Assembly: GCF_023094165.1 (NCBI RefSeq)
Contig: NZ_JALMDK010000005.1
Location: 310,001 to 374,000, forward strand
Length of the DNA stretch: 64,000 nucleotides
Source: Crossiella sp. S99.2
Lineage (GTDB): Bacteria > Actinomycetota > Actinomycetes > Mycobacteriales > Pseudonocardiaceae
Direction: 5' to 3'
Shown: positions 42,100 to 51,522 of the stretch, piece after piece
Layout: each line of letters opens with the position of its first letter
Numbering within the stretch: the first letter of the stretch is position 1
Notes under the pieces: generated by a model
What the model saw: the letters and a program-made list of their open reading frames with translations, nothing else
Databases searched by the model: none
Told to the model about the DNA's origin: nothing
Position numbers and translations under genes: made by a program

Positions 42100-42903
42100 A
42101 TGCCTGACCCGGAACCACCGCCACTGCCGGCGCCTGCCGGGCTGCTCGGCTCGGTGCGCCGCGCCCTGCAGGTCCTGGAGGCGGTGGCCGACTTCGGCGA
42201 CGGCGTCACCGCCAAGGCGGTCGCCCGGCGGCTCGGACTCAACCTGTCCACCACCTACCACCTGCTGAACACGTTGGTGTACGAGGGATATCTGGTCCGG
42301 CTCAACCAGCAGCGGGGTTACGGCCTCGGCTACAAACTGACCACTTTGGACAGAGCGCTGCGCAGTCAGCTGGAGGTCTGCCCCGAGGTCTCCGGGCTGC
42401 TGCGCGAGGTGCACGAGCTGGCCGGGGTGCCCGCCTACTACACCGTGCTGCGGGACAACGACATCGTGGTGGCCGAGATCGCCGACTCGGTGGCGGCGCC
42501 CCGGGTCGAACCCCTGGACGTCGGCTTCCACGAGGCGGCGCAGGGCACCGCGTTCGGCAAGGTGCTGCTGGCCGCGATGAGCCCGCAGCGGCGCCGGGAG
42601 TACTTCGCCGGGGCCGGTATGCGGCGGGCCACCGAACGCACGCTGACCTCGCTGCCGGAGCTGGAGGAGCAGCTGCTCGCGGTCCGGCACACCGGGGTGG
42701 CCGCCGAGATCGAGGAGTTCCGTCCGGAGCTGGCCTGCGTGGCCGCGCCGGTGCGGGACTGCGCCGGGCGGATCAGCGGGGCACTGGCCTTCTCGGTGCC
42801 GCTGGCCGAGTTCGGGGTCAGACGCGCCGAGCTGACCGAACAGGCCAGGGCGGGCGCGGCCCGGTTAGGGCACCTGCTCGCCCTGCGGGCCACCCTGGGC
42901 TGA
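42100..42903 (+). CDS. IclR family transcriptional regulator
   Basis: This 267-residue IclR protein has an N-terminal winged helix (KAVARRLGLNLSTTYHLLNT near 46-65) and a C-terminal ligand domain containing GTAFGKVLLAAM. It differs clearly from the uronate-locus IclR. The 3' end overlaps the convergent YihY gene by 39 bases. Its targets cannot be inferred from position; the DJ-1 gene upstream is one candidate. Confidence 0.88.
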   Translation: MPDPEPPPLPAPAGLLGSVRRALQVLEAVADFGDGVTAKAVARRLGLNLSTTYHLLNTLVYEGYLVRLNQQRGYGLGYKLTTLDRALRSQLEVCPEVSGLLREVHELAGVPAYYTVLRDNDIVVAEIADSVAAPRVEPLDVGFHEAAQGTAFGKVLLAAMSPQRRREYFAGAGMRRATERTLTSLPELEEQLLAVRHTGVAAEIEEFRPELACVAAPVRDCAGRISGALAFSVPLAEFGVRRAELTEQARAGAARLGHLLALRATLG

Positions 42904-44076
42904 CCCGGTCCGCGGCACCCGCACGGTCGGATTGGTGTCCGCGGGCGAGCTGACCGGCGGCAGTTCCACGGTCGGTCCCAGCGGCGACACGCCCGGACCC
43001 GGCGGCGGACCGGGTGGTTCCGGCGCAGGCCGGACCGGCCCGTCGTGCGCCGGCTCGTTCTCCTCCGCGACCTGCCGCCACGCCTCCTGCTCGGCCTGGC
43101 TGCGCAGCTTCTCCGCGGTGCGCACCATCTCCAGCCGCCGCCAGCGCCGCCGCTCCCGGCGGGTCATGCTGGCAGGCCACAGCTCCTGGATGGCCGCGTT
43201 GAAGTGCGCGCCGAGCACGATCGCGATCCCGATCACGAAGGCGAACAGCAGGAAGGCGATCGGGGTGGCCAGCGCGCCGTAGGTGAACCCGGTGCTGGTC
43301 ACCCAGGAGATGTAGAGCCGCAGCCCGTAACTGGAGATCAGGAAGAACACCATGGCCAGCGCCGCGCCCGGCAGCCCGCGGTGCCAGGGCAGCTTGCGCG
43401 GCAGCGCGACCTTGTACAGCGTGGCCAGCGCCAGCACCAGCAGCAGGCCGGTGCCCGGGTAATAGAACCGGTTCACCCACAGGCTGACCGTGGGTTTCCA
43501 GCTCTCCGGGAACACCTCCGGCAGCAGCTCAGGGCCCAGGGCCAGCACCGGCAGCCCGATGATCAGCAGCACCAGCGTGACCAGGTAGAGCAGCAGGGAC
43601 AGGATCCGCTGCCAGACCAGGTTGCGGGCGCCGTACTGGCCGTGCGCCACGGTGATCGCGTCCACGAAGGAGGCGGTGGCCGAGGAACCCGCCCACAGCG
43701 AGATCAGGAAGCCGACCGAGACGATCTCGCCCTGGCCCTTGGTCAGGATGTTGCTGACGGTGTCGCCGATCACCCCGTCCACCACGTTCGCGGTGAACAC
43801 CTTCCCGGACAGCTCGATGATCCGGCTCTGCACGATGCCGATCACGTCCGGGCCGATCCACTCCGCGATGAAGCCCAGCGAGCCCAGCAGCCCGAGCAGC
43901 AGCGGCGGCAGGGACAGCGTCTGCCAGAACGCGGCCTCGGCGGCCTCACTGAAGATGGAGTCGTCCCAGGCCTTTTGCAGGGTGCGCGCCAACAGCCGCA
44001 GCGGCCCGCGTCGAGCACGCTTCGGCTTCGCGGCGCTCGTACCGCGTTCGTCCGGGTCTTCCTGCGGCGAAGTCAT
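42865..44076 (-). CDS. YihY/BrkB family membrane protein
   Basis: This 403-residue inner-membrane protein belongs to the YihY/BrkB family, with five to six transmembrane helices between about 45 and 290 and a conserved segment SVGFLISLWAGSSATASF. A cytoplasmic C-terminal tail of about 100 residues is first Arg/Glu-rich then Pro-rich. Its role is unsettled (once annotated RNase BN, later withdrawn). The ATG at 44076 is preferred over upstream ATG 44091 and GTG/ATG codons to 44151; none has a strong ribosome site. Confidence 0.85.
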   Translation of the reverse strand: MTSPQEDPDERGTSAAKPKRARRGPLRLLARTLQKAWDDSIFSEAAEAAFWQTLSLPPLLLGLLGSLGFIAEWIGPDVIGIVQSRIIELSGKVFTANVVDGVIGDTVSNILTKGQGEIVSVGFLISLWAGSSATASFVDAITVAHGQYGARNLVWQRILSLLLYLVTLVLLIIGLPVLALGPELLPEVFPESWKPTVSLWVNRFYYPGTGLLLVLALATLYKVALPRKLPWHRGLPGAALAMVFFLISSYGLRLYISWVTSTGFTYGALATPIAFLLFAFVIGIAIVLGAHFNAAIQELWPASMTRRERRRWRRLEMVRTAEKLRSQAEQEAWRQVAEENEPAHDGPVRPAPEPPGPPPGPGVSPLGPTVELPPVSSPADTNPTVRVPRTGSAQGGPQGEQVP

Positions 44077-44294
44077 CGCACCGCCAAGCATGCTGCATGG
44101 CCCGCCGTGGTGATGCGGAACCCCGCAAAACGGGTGTGTCGTCACCCTCATCGGTTACCCGCCGGCCGGGTCGTGGAGCGGAGCACCCCCGTCGGCGGGG
44201 TAGGCTCGCAGGGCCCTCGGGGACCACTGTCGCGGAGGGCTTTCGCATGTGACCCAATGGGTGTGGATCTTCGAGCGTCGAGGGGAGCGCGAGA

Positions 44295-46052
44295 GTGACC
44301 GAGGCTCTGGAAGCCGAGACTGACTCCGACCCGTCGCTGCGCTCGCCACGCACTCAAGTCGCCACGAGGCCGCTCCGCGCCTGGCAGCGCCGCGCGCTGA
44401 CCAAGTACCTGGCGGCGAAACCGCAGGACTTCCTGGCCGTGGCGACCCCCGGCGCGGGCAAGACCACCTTCGGGCTGCGGGTGGCGCTGGAGCTGCTGGC
44501 CGACCGCACGGTCGAGTCGGTCACCATCGTCACGCCGACCGAGCACCTCAAGCACCAGTGGGCGCAGGCGGCCAGCGAGGTCGGCATCGCCATCGACCCG
44601 AACTTCCGCAACACCACCGGCGTCACCTCGCGGGACTACCGCGGCGTCGCGGTCACCTACGCCCAGATCGCCGCGCACCCCACGCTGCACCGGGTGCGCA
44701 CGGAGAACCGCAAGACGCTGGTCATCCTGGACGAGATCCACCACGGCGGGGACGCCAAGAGCTGGGGCGACGCGGTCCGCGAGGCGTTCACCCCGGCCGT
44801 GCGGCGGCTGTCGCTGACCGGCACGCCCTTCCGCAGCGACGACTCGCAGATCCCGTTCATCACCTACGAGCGTGGCGGCGACGGCTTCGAGCGCAGCCGG
44901 GCCGACCACTCCTACGGCTACGCCGACGCGCTGCGGGACGGCGTGGTCCGCCCGGTGATCTTCCTGGCCTACTCGGGCGAGGCGAGCTGGCGGAACAACG
45001 CCGGCGAGGAGTTCAGCGCCCGCCTCGGCGAGCCGCTGACCCAGGAGCAGACCGCGCGGGCCTGGCGCACCGCGCTGGACCCGGCAGGCGAGTGGATGCC
45101 CGCGGTGCTCAAGGCCGCCGACCGCCGACTCACCCAGAAGCGGGCCGAAGTGCCCGACGCCGGCGGCCTGGTCATCGCCACCGACCACGTCACCGCCAAG
45201 GCGTACGCGAACATCCTGCACCAGGTCACCGGCACCGAGCCGACCATCGTGCTCTCCGACGACCCCAAGGCGTCGAGCCGGATCAGCCAGTTCGCCCAGA
45301 GCGAGGACCGCTGGCTGGTCGCGGTGCGGATGGTCTCCGAGGGCGTGGACGTGCCCAGGCTGGCCGTGGGCGTCTACGCCACCAGCGCCTCCACCCCGCT
45401 GTTCTTCGCCCAGGCCATCGGCCGCTTCGTGCGGGCCAGGCGGGCGGGGGAGACCGCGAGTGTGTTCCTGCCCAGCGTGCCGGTGCTGCTGGGCCTGGCC
45501 AGCGAGCTGGAGGCGCAGCGCGACCACGTGCTGGGCAAGCCGCACCGGGAGAAGGACGGCTGGGACGACGAACTGCTCCAGCAGGCCAACCAGCAGCAGG
45601 ACGAGCTGGGCGAGGACGAGAAGGCGTTCACCGCGCTGAGCGCCTCGGCCGAACTGGACCAGGTGATCTACGACGGTTCCTCCTTCGGCACCGCCGCGAT
45701 GGCGGGCACCGAGGAGGAGCAGGAGTACCTGGGCCTGCCCGGCCTGCTGGAACCCGACCAGGTCCGCACCCTGCTCCGCCAGCGCCAGGAACAACAACTG
45801 GCCAATGCCACCAAGCGCAAGAACACCCAGCCGGTCGCCGCGCCCCCGCCCCCGCGCGCCGTGTCGGTCTCCGAACGCATCCACAGCCTGCGCAAAGAAC
45901 TGAACACCCTGGTCGCGATGATCCACCACCGCACCGGCAAACCCCACGGCGTGATCCACAACGAACTCCGCCGCCAATGCGGCGGCCCGCCAACCCCCAT
46001 GGCCAGCATCGAGGAACTAGAAGAACGAATAGTCACCCTCCGAACCTGGTAA
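44295..46052 (+). CDS. Superfamily 2 DEAD/DEAH-box helicase
   Basis: This 585-residue helicase has motif I ATPGAGKTT at 50-58, motif II DEIHHGG near 148, motif III LTGTPFRS near 175 and motif VI AIGRFVRARR near 375, so both RecA domains are complete. A C-terminal tail includes a Gln/Glu-rich coiled region and an HTH-like end. DEIH suggests a DEAD/H translocase of the type linked to DNA repair or restriction, but no partner nuclease is adjacent. The GTG start has GGGGAGCG upstream. The longest 22-bp array begins 15 bp past its stop. Confidence 0.85.
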   Translation: MTEALEAETDSDPSLRSPRTQVATRPLRAWQRRALTKYLAAKPQDFLAVATPGAGKTTFGLRVALELLADRTVESVTIVTPTEHLKHQWAQAASEVGIAIDPNFRNTTGVTSRDYRGVAVTYAQIAAHPTLHRVRTENRKTLVILDEIHHGGDAKSWGDAVREAFTPAVRRLSLTGTPFRSDDSQIPFITYERGGDGFERSRADHSYGYADALRDGVVRPVIFLAYSGEASWRNNAGEEFSARLGEPLTQEQTARAWRTALDPAGEWMPAVLKAADRRLTQKRAEVPDAGGLVIATDHVTAKAYANILHQVTGTEPTIVLSDDPKASSRISQFAQSEDRWLVAVRMVSEGVDVPRLAVGVYATSASTPLFFAQAIGRFVRARRAGETASVFLPSVPVLLGLASELEAQRDHVLGKPHREKDGWDDELLQQANQQQDELGEDEKAFTALSASAELDQVIYDGSSFGTAAMAGTEEEQEYLGLPGLLEPDQVRTLLRQRQEQQLANATKRKNTQPVAAPPPPRAVSVSERIHSLRKELNTLVAMIHHRTGKPHGVIHNELRRQCGGPPTPMASIEELEERIVTLRTW

Positions 46053-46066
46053 CCCCCACCGGAGTG

Positions 46067-46331
46067 TTGGCCGTTGTCGTACGGGGTCTTGGCCGTTGTC
46101 GTACGGCACGGTGGCGAATCGGCGGCGTGAATCCGCATCCCCGTACCATTTGGGCCAACTGGTACGCCCACTTGGGCCAATCCGGCGTACCAGTTGGCCC
46201 AACTCGCCGGACAACAGCGGCGAACACTCCCGGTGGCGACCGCCCTCGCGCGTCCACAACCGCCAAACCGGTGTCCCATTCCGGCCAACACTCCGTCCGT
46301 AACGGCCAACACTCCGTCCGGGACCGGCCAA
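46067..46331. repeat. 22-bp periodic repeat array D (about 12 units)
   Basis: Clear cores start at 46067 and 46089 (TTGGCCGTT), 46150 and 46172 (TTGGGCCAA), 46194 (TTGGCCCAA), 46258 (AACCGCCAA), 46280 (TCCGGCCAA), 46301 (AACGGCCAA) and 46323 (ACCGGCCAA). Degenerate units fall on the same 21-22-bp grid near 46111, 46215 and 46237. As in array C, asymmetric cores face inward from the two ends. It is the only array not in a convergent gap: the next gene runs the same way, 253 bp on. Confidence 0.85.
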
Positions 46332-46583
46332 CACGCCGTCCCGGCACCCTCCGTGGTCGTCACGCGATTGGGCGTAGGTGCTGCTACCTCTGCGAACGCG
46401 CTCTCACGTCGGTTACGGTCCGGTTATCAGGCCGTGCCACCATCGTGTCTCTTCTGTCCTTCTGTATGGATTCAGAGGACTTCCGCCTCGCCTATCCGAG
46501 GCATACGTTGTGACCCACAACATTTCCGGGTCGTGACGCTCGTCGCGGAGTGTCACAACCACGGCAGTAGGAGGAACGGGCGG
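46332..46583 (+). promoter_or_regulatory. Upstream region of the xylose-type importer, with operator candidate
   Basis: GTTGTG-ACC-CACAAC (46507-46521) is a perfect inverted repeat 62 bp before the binding-protein ATG; GTGTCACAAC near 46549 repeats part of it. It is a good candidate site for the ROK repressor at the end of the operon. A promoter should lie between 46420 and 46510, but I cannot fix its boxes. TAGGAGGAAC is the ribosome site. Confidence 0.45.
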
Positions 46584-47711
46584 ATGCGGAGCAAGACGCT
46601 TGGCCTGATCGCCGTCGGCTCGGGGCTGGCCCTGGCCCTGTCGGCGTGCGGAGCGAACAGCACGGGTGGTGGCGGTAGCACCACCGGCGCGAGTGGGTCC
46701 GAAGGCAGCGGACCCAAGGTCGGTGTGATCCTCCCCGACACCAAGACCTCGGCCCGGTGGGAGGGCTTCGACAAGCCCCTGCTGGAGAAGGCGCTCAAGG
46801 AGGCGGGAGTCACCCCGCTGATCCAGAACGCGGAGAACGACCCCGGCAAGTTCTCCACCATCGCCGACTCGTTCATCACCCAGGGCGTCAAGGTCCTGAT
46901 GATCGCGCGCCTGAGCAACGAGGGTGGCGCGGCGGTGCAGAAGAAGGCCAAGGCCGCAGGCATCCCGACCATCGACTACGACCGCCTGACCCTGGGCGGT
47001 TCGGCGGACTACTACGTCTCCTTCGACAACACCAAGGTCGGCGAGCTGCAGGGGCAGGGGCTGGTGGACTGCCTCAAGGGCAAGCCTGCCCCGAACATCG
47101 TGCAGATCAACGGCGGTCCCGAGGACTACAACGCCACCCTGTTCAAGAACGGCGCGGACAAGATCCTCAAGCCGCTCTACTCCTCCGGTCAGGCCAAGCT
47201 CGGCGGCGACCAGTGGGTGCAGAAGTGGGACAACCAGCTCGGCAACACGATCTTCGAGCAGGAGCTGACCCGCAACAACGGCAAGGTTGACGGCGTGCTC
47301 GCGGCCAACGACGGCCTCGCCTCCGCGGTGATCACCGTGCTGAAGAAGAACGGCCTCAACGGCAAGGTCCCGGTCACCGGCCAGGACGCCGACCCGGCCG
47401 CGCTGGCCAACATCCTGCGTGGCGACCAGTGCATGACCGTGTTCAAGCCGATCGCCGAGGAGGCCGGCAACGCGGCCAAGATCGCGATCGCGCTGGCCAA
47501 GAACGACAAGGCCTCGGCCGACGCGCTGGCCACCGGCATCGAGAAGGACCCGGAGGGCAAGCGCGACGTGAAGTCGGTGCTGCTGTCCGCGCAGACCATC
47601 ACCAAGGCCAACGTCAAGGTCGTGGTGGACTCGGGCTTCGTCAAGGCCACCGAGTTCTGCAAGGACGACCTGATCGCGAAGTGCAAGGAAGCCGGAATCA
47701 CCGTCGGCTGA
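46584..47711 (+). CDS. xylF: Xylose-type ABC importer substrate-binding lipoprotein
   Basis: This 375-residue periplasmic-binding-protein-like lipoprotein has lipobox LSAC with the Cys at about 22, a Gly/Ser/Thr linker, then the two-lobe sugar-binding fold (VGVILPDTKTSARWEGF, FITQGVKVLMIARLSNEGG, GVLAANDGLASAV, PVTGQDAD). These match the XylF branch that binds D-xylose or related sugars. Two Cys pairs near the C terminus (QCMTV, EFCKD...AKCKE) may form disulfides. TAGGAGGAAC precedes the ATG. It is followed by two hairpins, then the ATPase and permease genes. Confidence 0.88.
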   Translation: MRSKTLGLIAVGSGLALALSACGANSTGGGGSTTGASGSEGSGPKVGVILPDTKTSARWEGFDKPLLEKALKEAGVTPLIQNAENDPGKFSTIADSFITQGVKVLMIARLSNEGGAAVQKKAKAAGIPTIDYDRLTLGGSADYYVSFDNTKVGELQGQGLVDCLKGKPAPNIVQINGGPEDYNATLFKNGADKILKPLYSSGQAKLGGDQWVQKWDNQLGNTIFEQELTRNNGKVDGVLAANDGLASAVITVLKKNGLNGKVPVTGQDADPAALANILRGDQCMTVFKPIAEEAGNAAKIAIALAKNDKASADALATGIEKDPEGKRDVKSVLLSAQTITKANVKVVVDSGFVKATEFCKDDLIAKCKEAGITVG

Positions 47712-47740
47712 GCCGACAAATGAGACGCGGTCGGCTGAGT

Positions 47741-47822
47741 CCGATTGCACGCGCCGCAATCGGGTAGCCCCGATTGCATTGAACGCCACGGCAGGGCGGC
47801 GCCCCCCGACCCGCCCTGCCGT
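47741..47822 (+). other. Two tandem stem-loops between binding protein and ATPase genes
   Basis: CCGATTGC (47741-47748) pairs with GCAATCGG (47756-47763). ACGGCAGGGCGG (47788-47799) pairs with CCGCCCTGCCGT (47811-47822). Neither has a T tract. Such hairpins after binding-protein genes usually stabilise the upstream message or attenuate read-through, giving more binding protein than transporter. Confidence 0.6.
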
Positions 47823-47866
47823 TGGCTCATGCCTGAGCACTTTCTTCTCAACCTGGAGTTCCAGCA

Positions 47867-48637
47867 GTGAGCAACATTCTCGAACTGCGCGGCGTGAACA
47901 AGAGCTTCGGTCCGGTGCACGTGCTGCACGACGTGGACCTGGCGGTCAAGGCCGGTGAGGTCACCGCGCTGGTCGGTGACAACGGCGCGGGCAAGTCCAC
48001 GCTGGTCAAGTGCATCGCGGGAATCCACCCGATCGAATCGGGCGAGATCCTGTTCAACGGCGAACCGGTGGCCATCGGCAGCCCGCGGGACGCGGCCGCG
48101 CTGGGCATCGAGGTCGTGTACCAGGACCTCGCGCTCTGCGACAACCTCGACATCGTGGACAACATGTTCCTCGGCCGGGAGAAGACCAACGGGCTCACCC
48201 TGGACGACGCGGCCATGGAACAGGCGGCCCGCCAGGTGCTCGCCGACCTGTCCGTGCGCACGGTGAAGTCGGTGCGCACCCCGGTCGCCTCGCTCTCCGG
48301 TGGGCAGCGGCAGACCGTGGCCATCGCCAAGTCGGTGCTGTGGGACAGCAAGGTGGTGCTGCTCGACGAGCCGACCGCCGCGCTGGGCGTCGCCCAGACC
48401 CGCCAGGTCCTGGACCTGGTGCGCAGGCTCGCCGACAACGGGCTCGGCGTGGTGCTGATCAGCCACAACATGAACGACGTGTTCGAGGTCTCCGACACCG
48501 TGGCCGCGCTCTACCTGGGCCGCCTGGCCGCCCAGGTGCCGACCAAGAGCCTGACGCACGGCCAGGCGGTCGAGCTGATCACCGCGGGCCGCACCGGCGA
48601 CATCGGCATCGCCAAGCCGGAAGCCGCCACGATCTGA
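47867..48637 (+). CDS. xylG: Sugar ABC importer ATP-binding protein
   Basis: This 256-residue ATPase has Walker A GDNGAGKST near 37, signature LSGGQRQTVAIAK near 142 and Walker B VVLLDEPTAALG near 165. Unlike classical XylG/RbsA it contains a single nucleotide-binding domain, so it should work as a homodimer, as in the frcA-type half-size group. The GTG start has CTGGAG upstream. It energises import by the binding protein and permease on either side. Confidence 0.92.
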   Translation: MSNILELRGVNKSFGPVHVLHDVDLAVKAGEVTALVGDNGAGKSTLVKCIAGIHPIESGEILFNGEPVAIGSPRDAAALGIEVVYQDLALCDNLDIVDNMFLGREKTNGLTLDDAAMEQAARQVLADLSVRTVKSVRTPVASLSGGQRQTVAIAKSVLWDSKVVLLDEPTAALGVAQTRQVLDLVRRLADNGLGVVLISHNMNDVFEVSDTVAALYLGRLAAQVPTKSLTHGQAVELITAGRTGDIGIAKPEAATI

Positions 48638-48698
48638 CGATCGAGGCCCAGCCCGCCTGAAGACCTTCCCGCGCACTTTTTCACCCAAGGAACTCCAG

Positions 48699-50135
48699 AT
48701 GACCGAGACCCAAGCCGACACCGGGGCCGCCAAGCCCGATGGCGGCTCGACCGCCGTCGCCGACTTCGGCATCGACAACACGCAGCGCAGCTTCGGCCAG
48801 TCCGTTGGCGACTACGGCGCCCGGCTGCGCGGCGGTCAGCTCGGCGTGCTGCCCGCCCTGGGCGGACTCGCCGTGCTCTTCGTCTTCTTCGCCAGCCAGT
48901 CCAGTGACTTCCTCACCCTGGGCAACCTGTCCAACCTGCTCGCCCAGGGCGCCGGCACCGTGGTCATCGGCATGGGCCTGGTGTTCGTGCTGCTGCTCGG
49001 CGAGATCGACCTGTCCGCGGGCACCGCCTCCGGGGTCACCGCGGCGATCTTCGCGCTGCACCTGTCCACCGGCGGCAACCTGCTCGGCAAGATGGGCCTG
49101 GCGGTCTTCATCATCACCATCGTCGGCCTGCTGCTGGCCGCGGTGATGGCCGTGCTGACCAGGCTCTGGGTGGCCGCCATCCCGGCCGTGCTGGCCGCCG
49201 GGATCATGATCGTGGGCGTGCCGGCGAACCCGTGGGTGGAGATCCTGCTCGCGATCTGCTTCGGCACCGCGATCGGCTGCCTCACCGGCTTCCTGGTCGC
49301 CAGGGTGGGCATCCCGTCCTTCGTGGTGACCCTGGCCCTCTTCCTCGCCTGGCAGGGCGTGGTGCTCCAGTACATCGGCGAGGGCGGCACCCTCGGCGTC
49401 GGCGACGGCGTGCTGTTCGAGGTGGCCAACGGCAACCTGTCCACCGGGCTGAGCTGGCTGCTGCTGGTGCTGGCCGTCGGCGGTTACGCGGTAGCCGTGC
49501 TGACCAGGCACTTCGGCAGGCTGAAGAAGAAGCTGGTGGCCCCGCCGACCTCGCTGGTGCTGGTCAAGGTCGGCGCGGTGGTGGTGCTCGGTTCGATCGG
49601 CACCTACCTGCTCACGCTCAACCGCAGCCTGAACGAGGCGATCACCATCTCCGGCGTGCCCTACGTGGTGCCGATCGTGCTGTTCCTGCTGGTCATCGGC
49701 ACCTTTGTGCTCGACCGCACCCGCTACGGCCGGCACGTCTACGCCGTCGGCGGCAACGCCGAGGCGGCCCGCCGGGCCGGTATCGACGTGCGCAAGATCC
49801 GGATGTCGGTGTTCGTGATCGCCTCCACCGTCGCCGCGATCGGTGCGATCATCTACTCCTCGAAGGTCGGCTCCGTCGACCCGCAGGCCGGTGGCGGCAA
49901 CACCTTGCTCTTCGCTGTCGGCGCGGCGGTCATCGGCGGCACCTCGCTCTTCGGCGGCAAGGGCCGGGTCCGGGACGCGGTCGTCGGCGGCGCGGTGATC
50001 GCGACCATCGAGAACGGTCTGCGACTGCTCGGCGAGCCCGCCGCGGTGGTCTCCATCGTCACCGGGCTGGTGCTGTTGCTGGCGGCCAGTGTGGACGCGC
50101 TGTCCCGGCGGCGTGCGCCGGCCGGGGTGCGCTGA
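48699..50135 (+). CDS. xylH: Sugar ABC importer permease, XylH-like
   Basis: This 478-residue branched RbsC/XylH-type permease has about 12-14 transmembrane helices, longer than ribose permeases and matching XylH. Conserved parts are MGLVFVLLLGEIDLSAGTAS near 98-117, the NAEAARRAGIDVRKIRMSVF cytoplasmic loop near 348 (ATPase contact) and GGTSLFGGKGRVRDAVVGG near 410. It lies 61 bases after the ATPase gene. It forms the membrane channel for xylose or a similar sugar. Confidence 0.92.
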   Translation: MTETQADTGAAKPDGGSTAVADFGIDNTQRSFGQSVGDYGARLRGGQLGVLPALGGLAVLFVFFASQSSDFLTLGNLSNLLAQGAGTVVIGMGLVFVLLLGEIDLSAGTASGVTAAIFALHLSTGGNLLGKMGLAVFIITIVGLLLAAVMAVLTRLWVAAIPAVLAAGIMIVGVPANPWVEILLAICFGTAIGCLTGFLVARVGIPSFVVTLALFLAWQGVVLQYIGEGGTLGVGDGVLFEVANGNLSTGLSWLLLVLAVGGYAVAVLTRHFGRLKKKLVAPPTSLVLVKVGAVVVLGSIGTYLLTLNRSLNEAITISGVPYVVPIVLFLLVIGTFVLDRTRYGRHVYAVGGNAEAARRAGIDVRKIRMSVFVIASTVAAIGAIIYSSKVGSVDPQAGGGNTLLFAVGAAVIGGTSLFGGKGRVRDAVVGGAVIATIENGLRLLGEPAAVVSIVTGLVLLLAASVDALSRRRAPAGVR

Positions 50136-50207
50136 GCTGACGCGAGTCGGACCGGGTTCGGCGGGGGCCGAGGACGTCCCCCGCGTGCGTCGAGCAGGGG
50201 AGTGACG

Positions 50208-51383
50208 TTGAGCAGCGCGCCCACCGCGGGCACCAGACCGGACGAGGTCCGCAGGCACAACCGGGCCGCGCTGCTCCGACGGCTGCATGTGGACGGCCCG
50301 AGCACGCGAGCCGAACTGGCCACCGAACTCGGGCTGAACCGCAGCACGATCAAGGCACTGGTGGACGAGCTGACCGCGCTCGGCCTGGTCACCGAACAGG
50401 TCCCCACGCACCGCCAGGGCGCCGGACGGCCCTCGCTGCTGGTGCTGCCGCAGGCGCGGGCGGTGCCGGTGCTGGCGGTGGACGTGGGCGTCGAGCAGGT
50501 GACCGTGGCCGCGGTCGGCATCGGCGGCGTGGTGCTCGGCGGCAGGCACTGGGCCCAGGCCAGGGGCGGCGGCGATCCGGAGACGGTGCTGGCCAAGGTG
50601 GCCGCCGCCTGCCGGGAACTGGCCACCGAACTGGGCAGGCCGCCGGTGCGCATCGGCGTGTCCGTGCCCGGCGTGGTGCGACGCGCCGACGGCCTGGTGC
50701 ACGAGGCGCCGAACCTGCACTGGACCGGAGTGCCCTTCGGCCGGATGCTCTCCACCGAACTACGGCTGCCCGTCCAGGTCGGCAACGACGCCGATCTGGG
50801 TGGGCTGGCCGAGCACATCCGCGGGGCGGCCAGGGACGCCGCGGACATCGTGTTCCTGTCCGCGGAGGTCGGCGTCGGCGGCGGGGTGATCGTCGGCGGC
50901 GCGCCGTTGCGCGGCACCGGCGGCTACGTCGGCGAGCTGGGGCACATGGTGGTCAACCCGCAGGGCCGGTCCTGTTACTGCGGCTGCCGGGGCTGCTGGG
51001 AGACCGAGATCGGCGAGGACGCGCTGTGCCGGGCGCTCAACCTCACCGGGGGCGCCGCCCGATCGGAGATCGCGGCTGAGCTGGCCTCGCTGGCGCTGCG
51101 GCCCGAGGACGCCAGGCACCGGCTCGAGGGGTTCGCCGGGTGGCTCGCCCTTGGTCTGACCAACGTGGTCAACGTGGTCGCGCCCGAACTGGTGGTGCTG
51201 GGAGGACTGCTGGCCGTGCTGCCGCCCGTGGTGGTGACCGAGGTGGCCGAGACGGTGTCCCGGCGCAGTCTGGTCGGGCGGGCCGCGGGCCGGCTACGGA
51301 TGGTGACGTCCACGCTGGGCGCGGACGCCGCGCTGGTGGGCGCGGCCGAACTGGCGTTCGAGCAGGTGTTCGCCAACGGCTGA
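50208..51383 (+). CDS. xylR: ROK family transcriptional repressor
   Basis: This 391-residue ROK repressor has an N-terminal winged helix (STRAELATELGLNRSTIKAL near 33-52) followed by the ROK sugar-kinase-like domain. It includes the zinc-binding CYCGCRGCWE near 263 and the preceding GELGHMVV. TTG 50208 is chosen because AGGGGAG lies five bases upstream; GTG 50202 directly abuts that ribosome site. At the end of the importer operon, it probably represses it and is released by the imported sugar. The symbol is by analogy, not certain. Confidence 0.85.
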   Translation: MSSAPTAGTRPDEVRRHNRAALLRRLHVDGPSTRAELATELGLNRSTIKALVDELTALGLVTEQVPTHRQGAGRPSLLVLPQARAVPVLAVDVGVEQVTVAAVGIGGVVLGGRHWAQARGGGDPETVLAKVAAACRELATELGRPPVRIGVSVPGVVRRADGLVHEAPNLHWTGVPFGRMLSTELRLPVQVGNDADLGGLAEHIRGAARDAADIVFLSAEVGVGGGVIVGGAPLRGTGGYVGELGHMVVNPQGRSCYCGCRGCWETEIGEDALCRALNLTGGAARSEIAAELASLALRPEDARHRLEGFAGWLALGLTNVVNVVAPELVVLGGLLAVLPPVVVTEVAETVSRRSLVGRAAGRLRMVTSTLGADAALVGAAELAFEQVFANG

Positions 51384-51402
51384 ATCAGCGGCCCGCGCTG
51401 AT
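51384..51402 (+). other. Short hairpin after the ROK gene
   Basis: ATCAGCG pairs with CGCTGAT around GCCCG directly after the stop codon. It may help end the importer operon; a longer terminator follows at 51523. Confidence 0.45.
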
Positions 51403-51522
51403 CCGGTGCCAGTCCCGCGCACCGCCGTCCGTCAACACCTGCTCGTGCAATGGCAACCCTGCTGTCGGCCGCCGTTGGCCCGTTGCGTGTTCGCTGAGAG
51501 CTGAAAAAGATCCGGGATGTGT

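Noticed and set aside
44295..46052. The SF2 helicase as part of a phage-defence island
   Set aside because: No nuclease, methyltransferase or other defence partner flanks it; neighbours are a YihY protein and a sugar importer.
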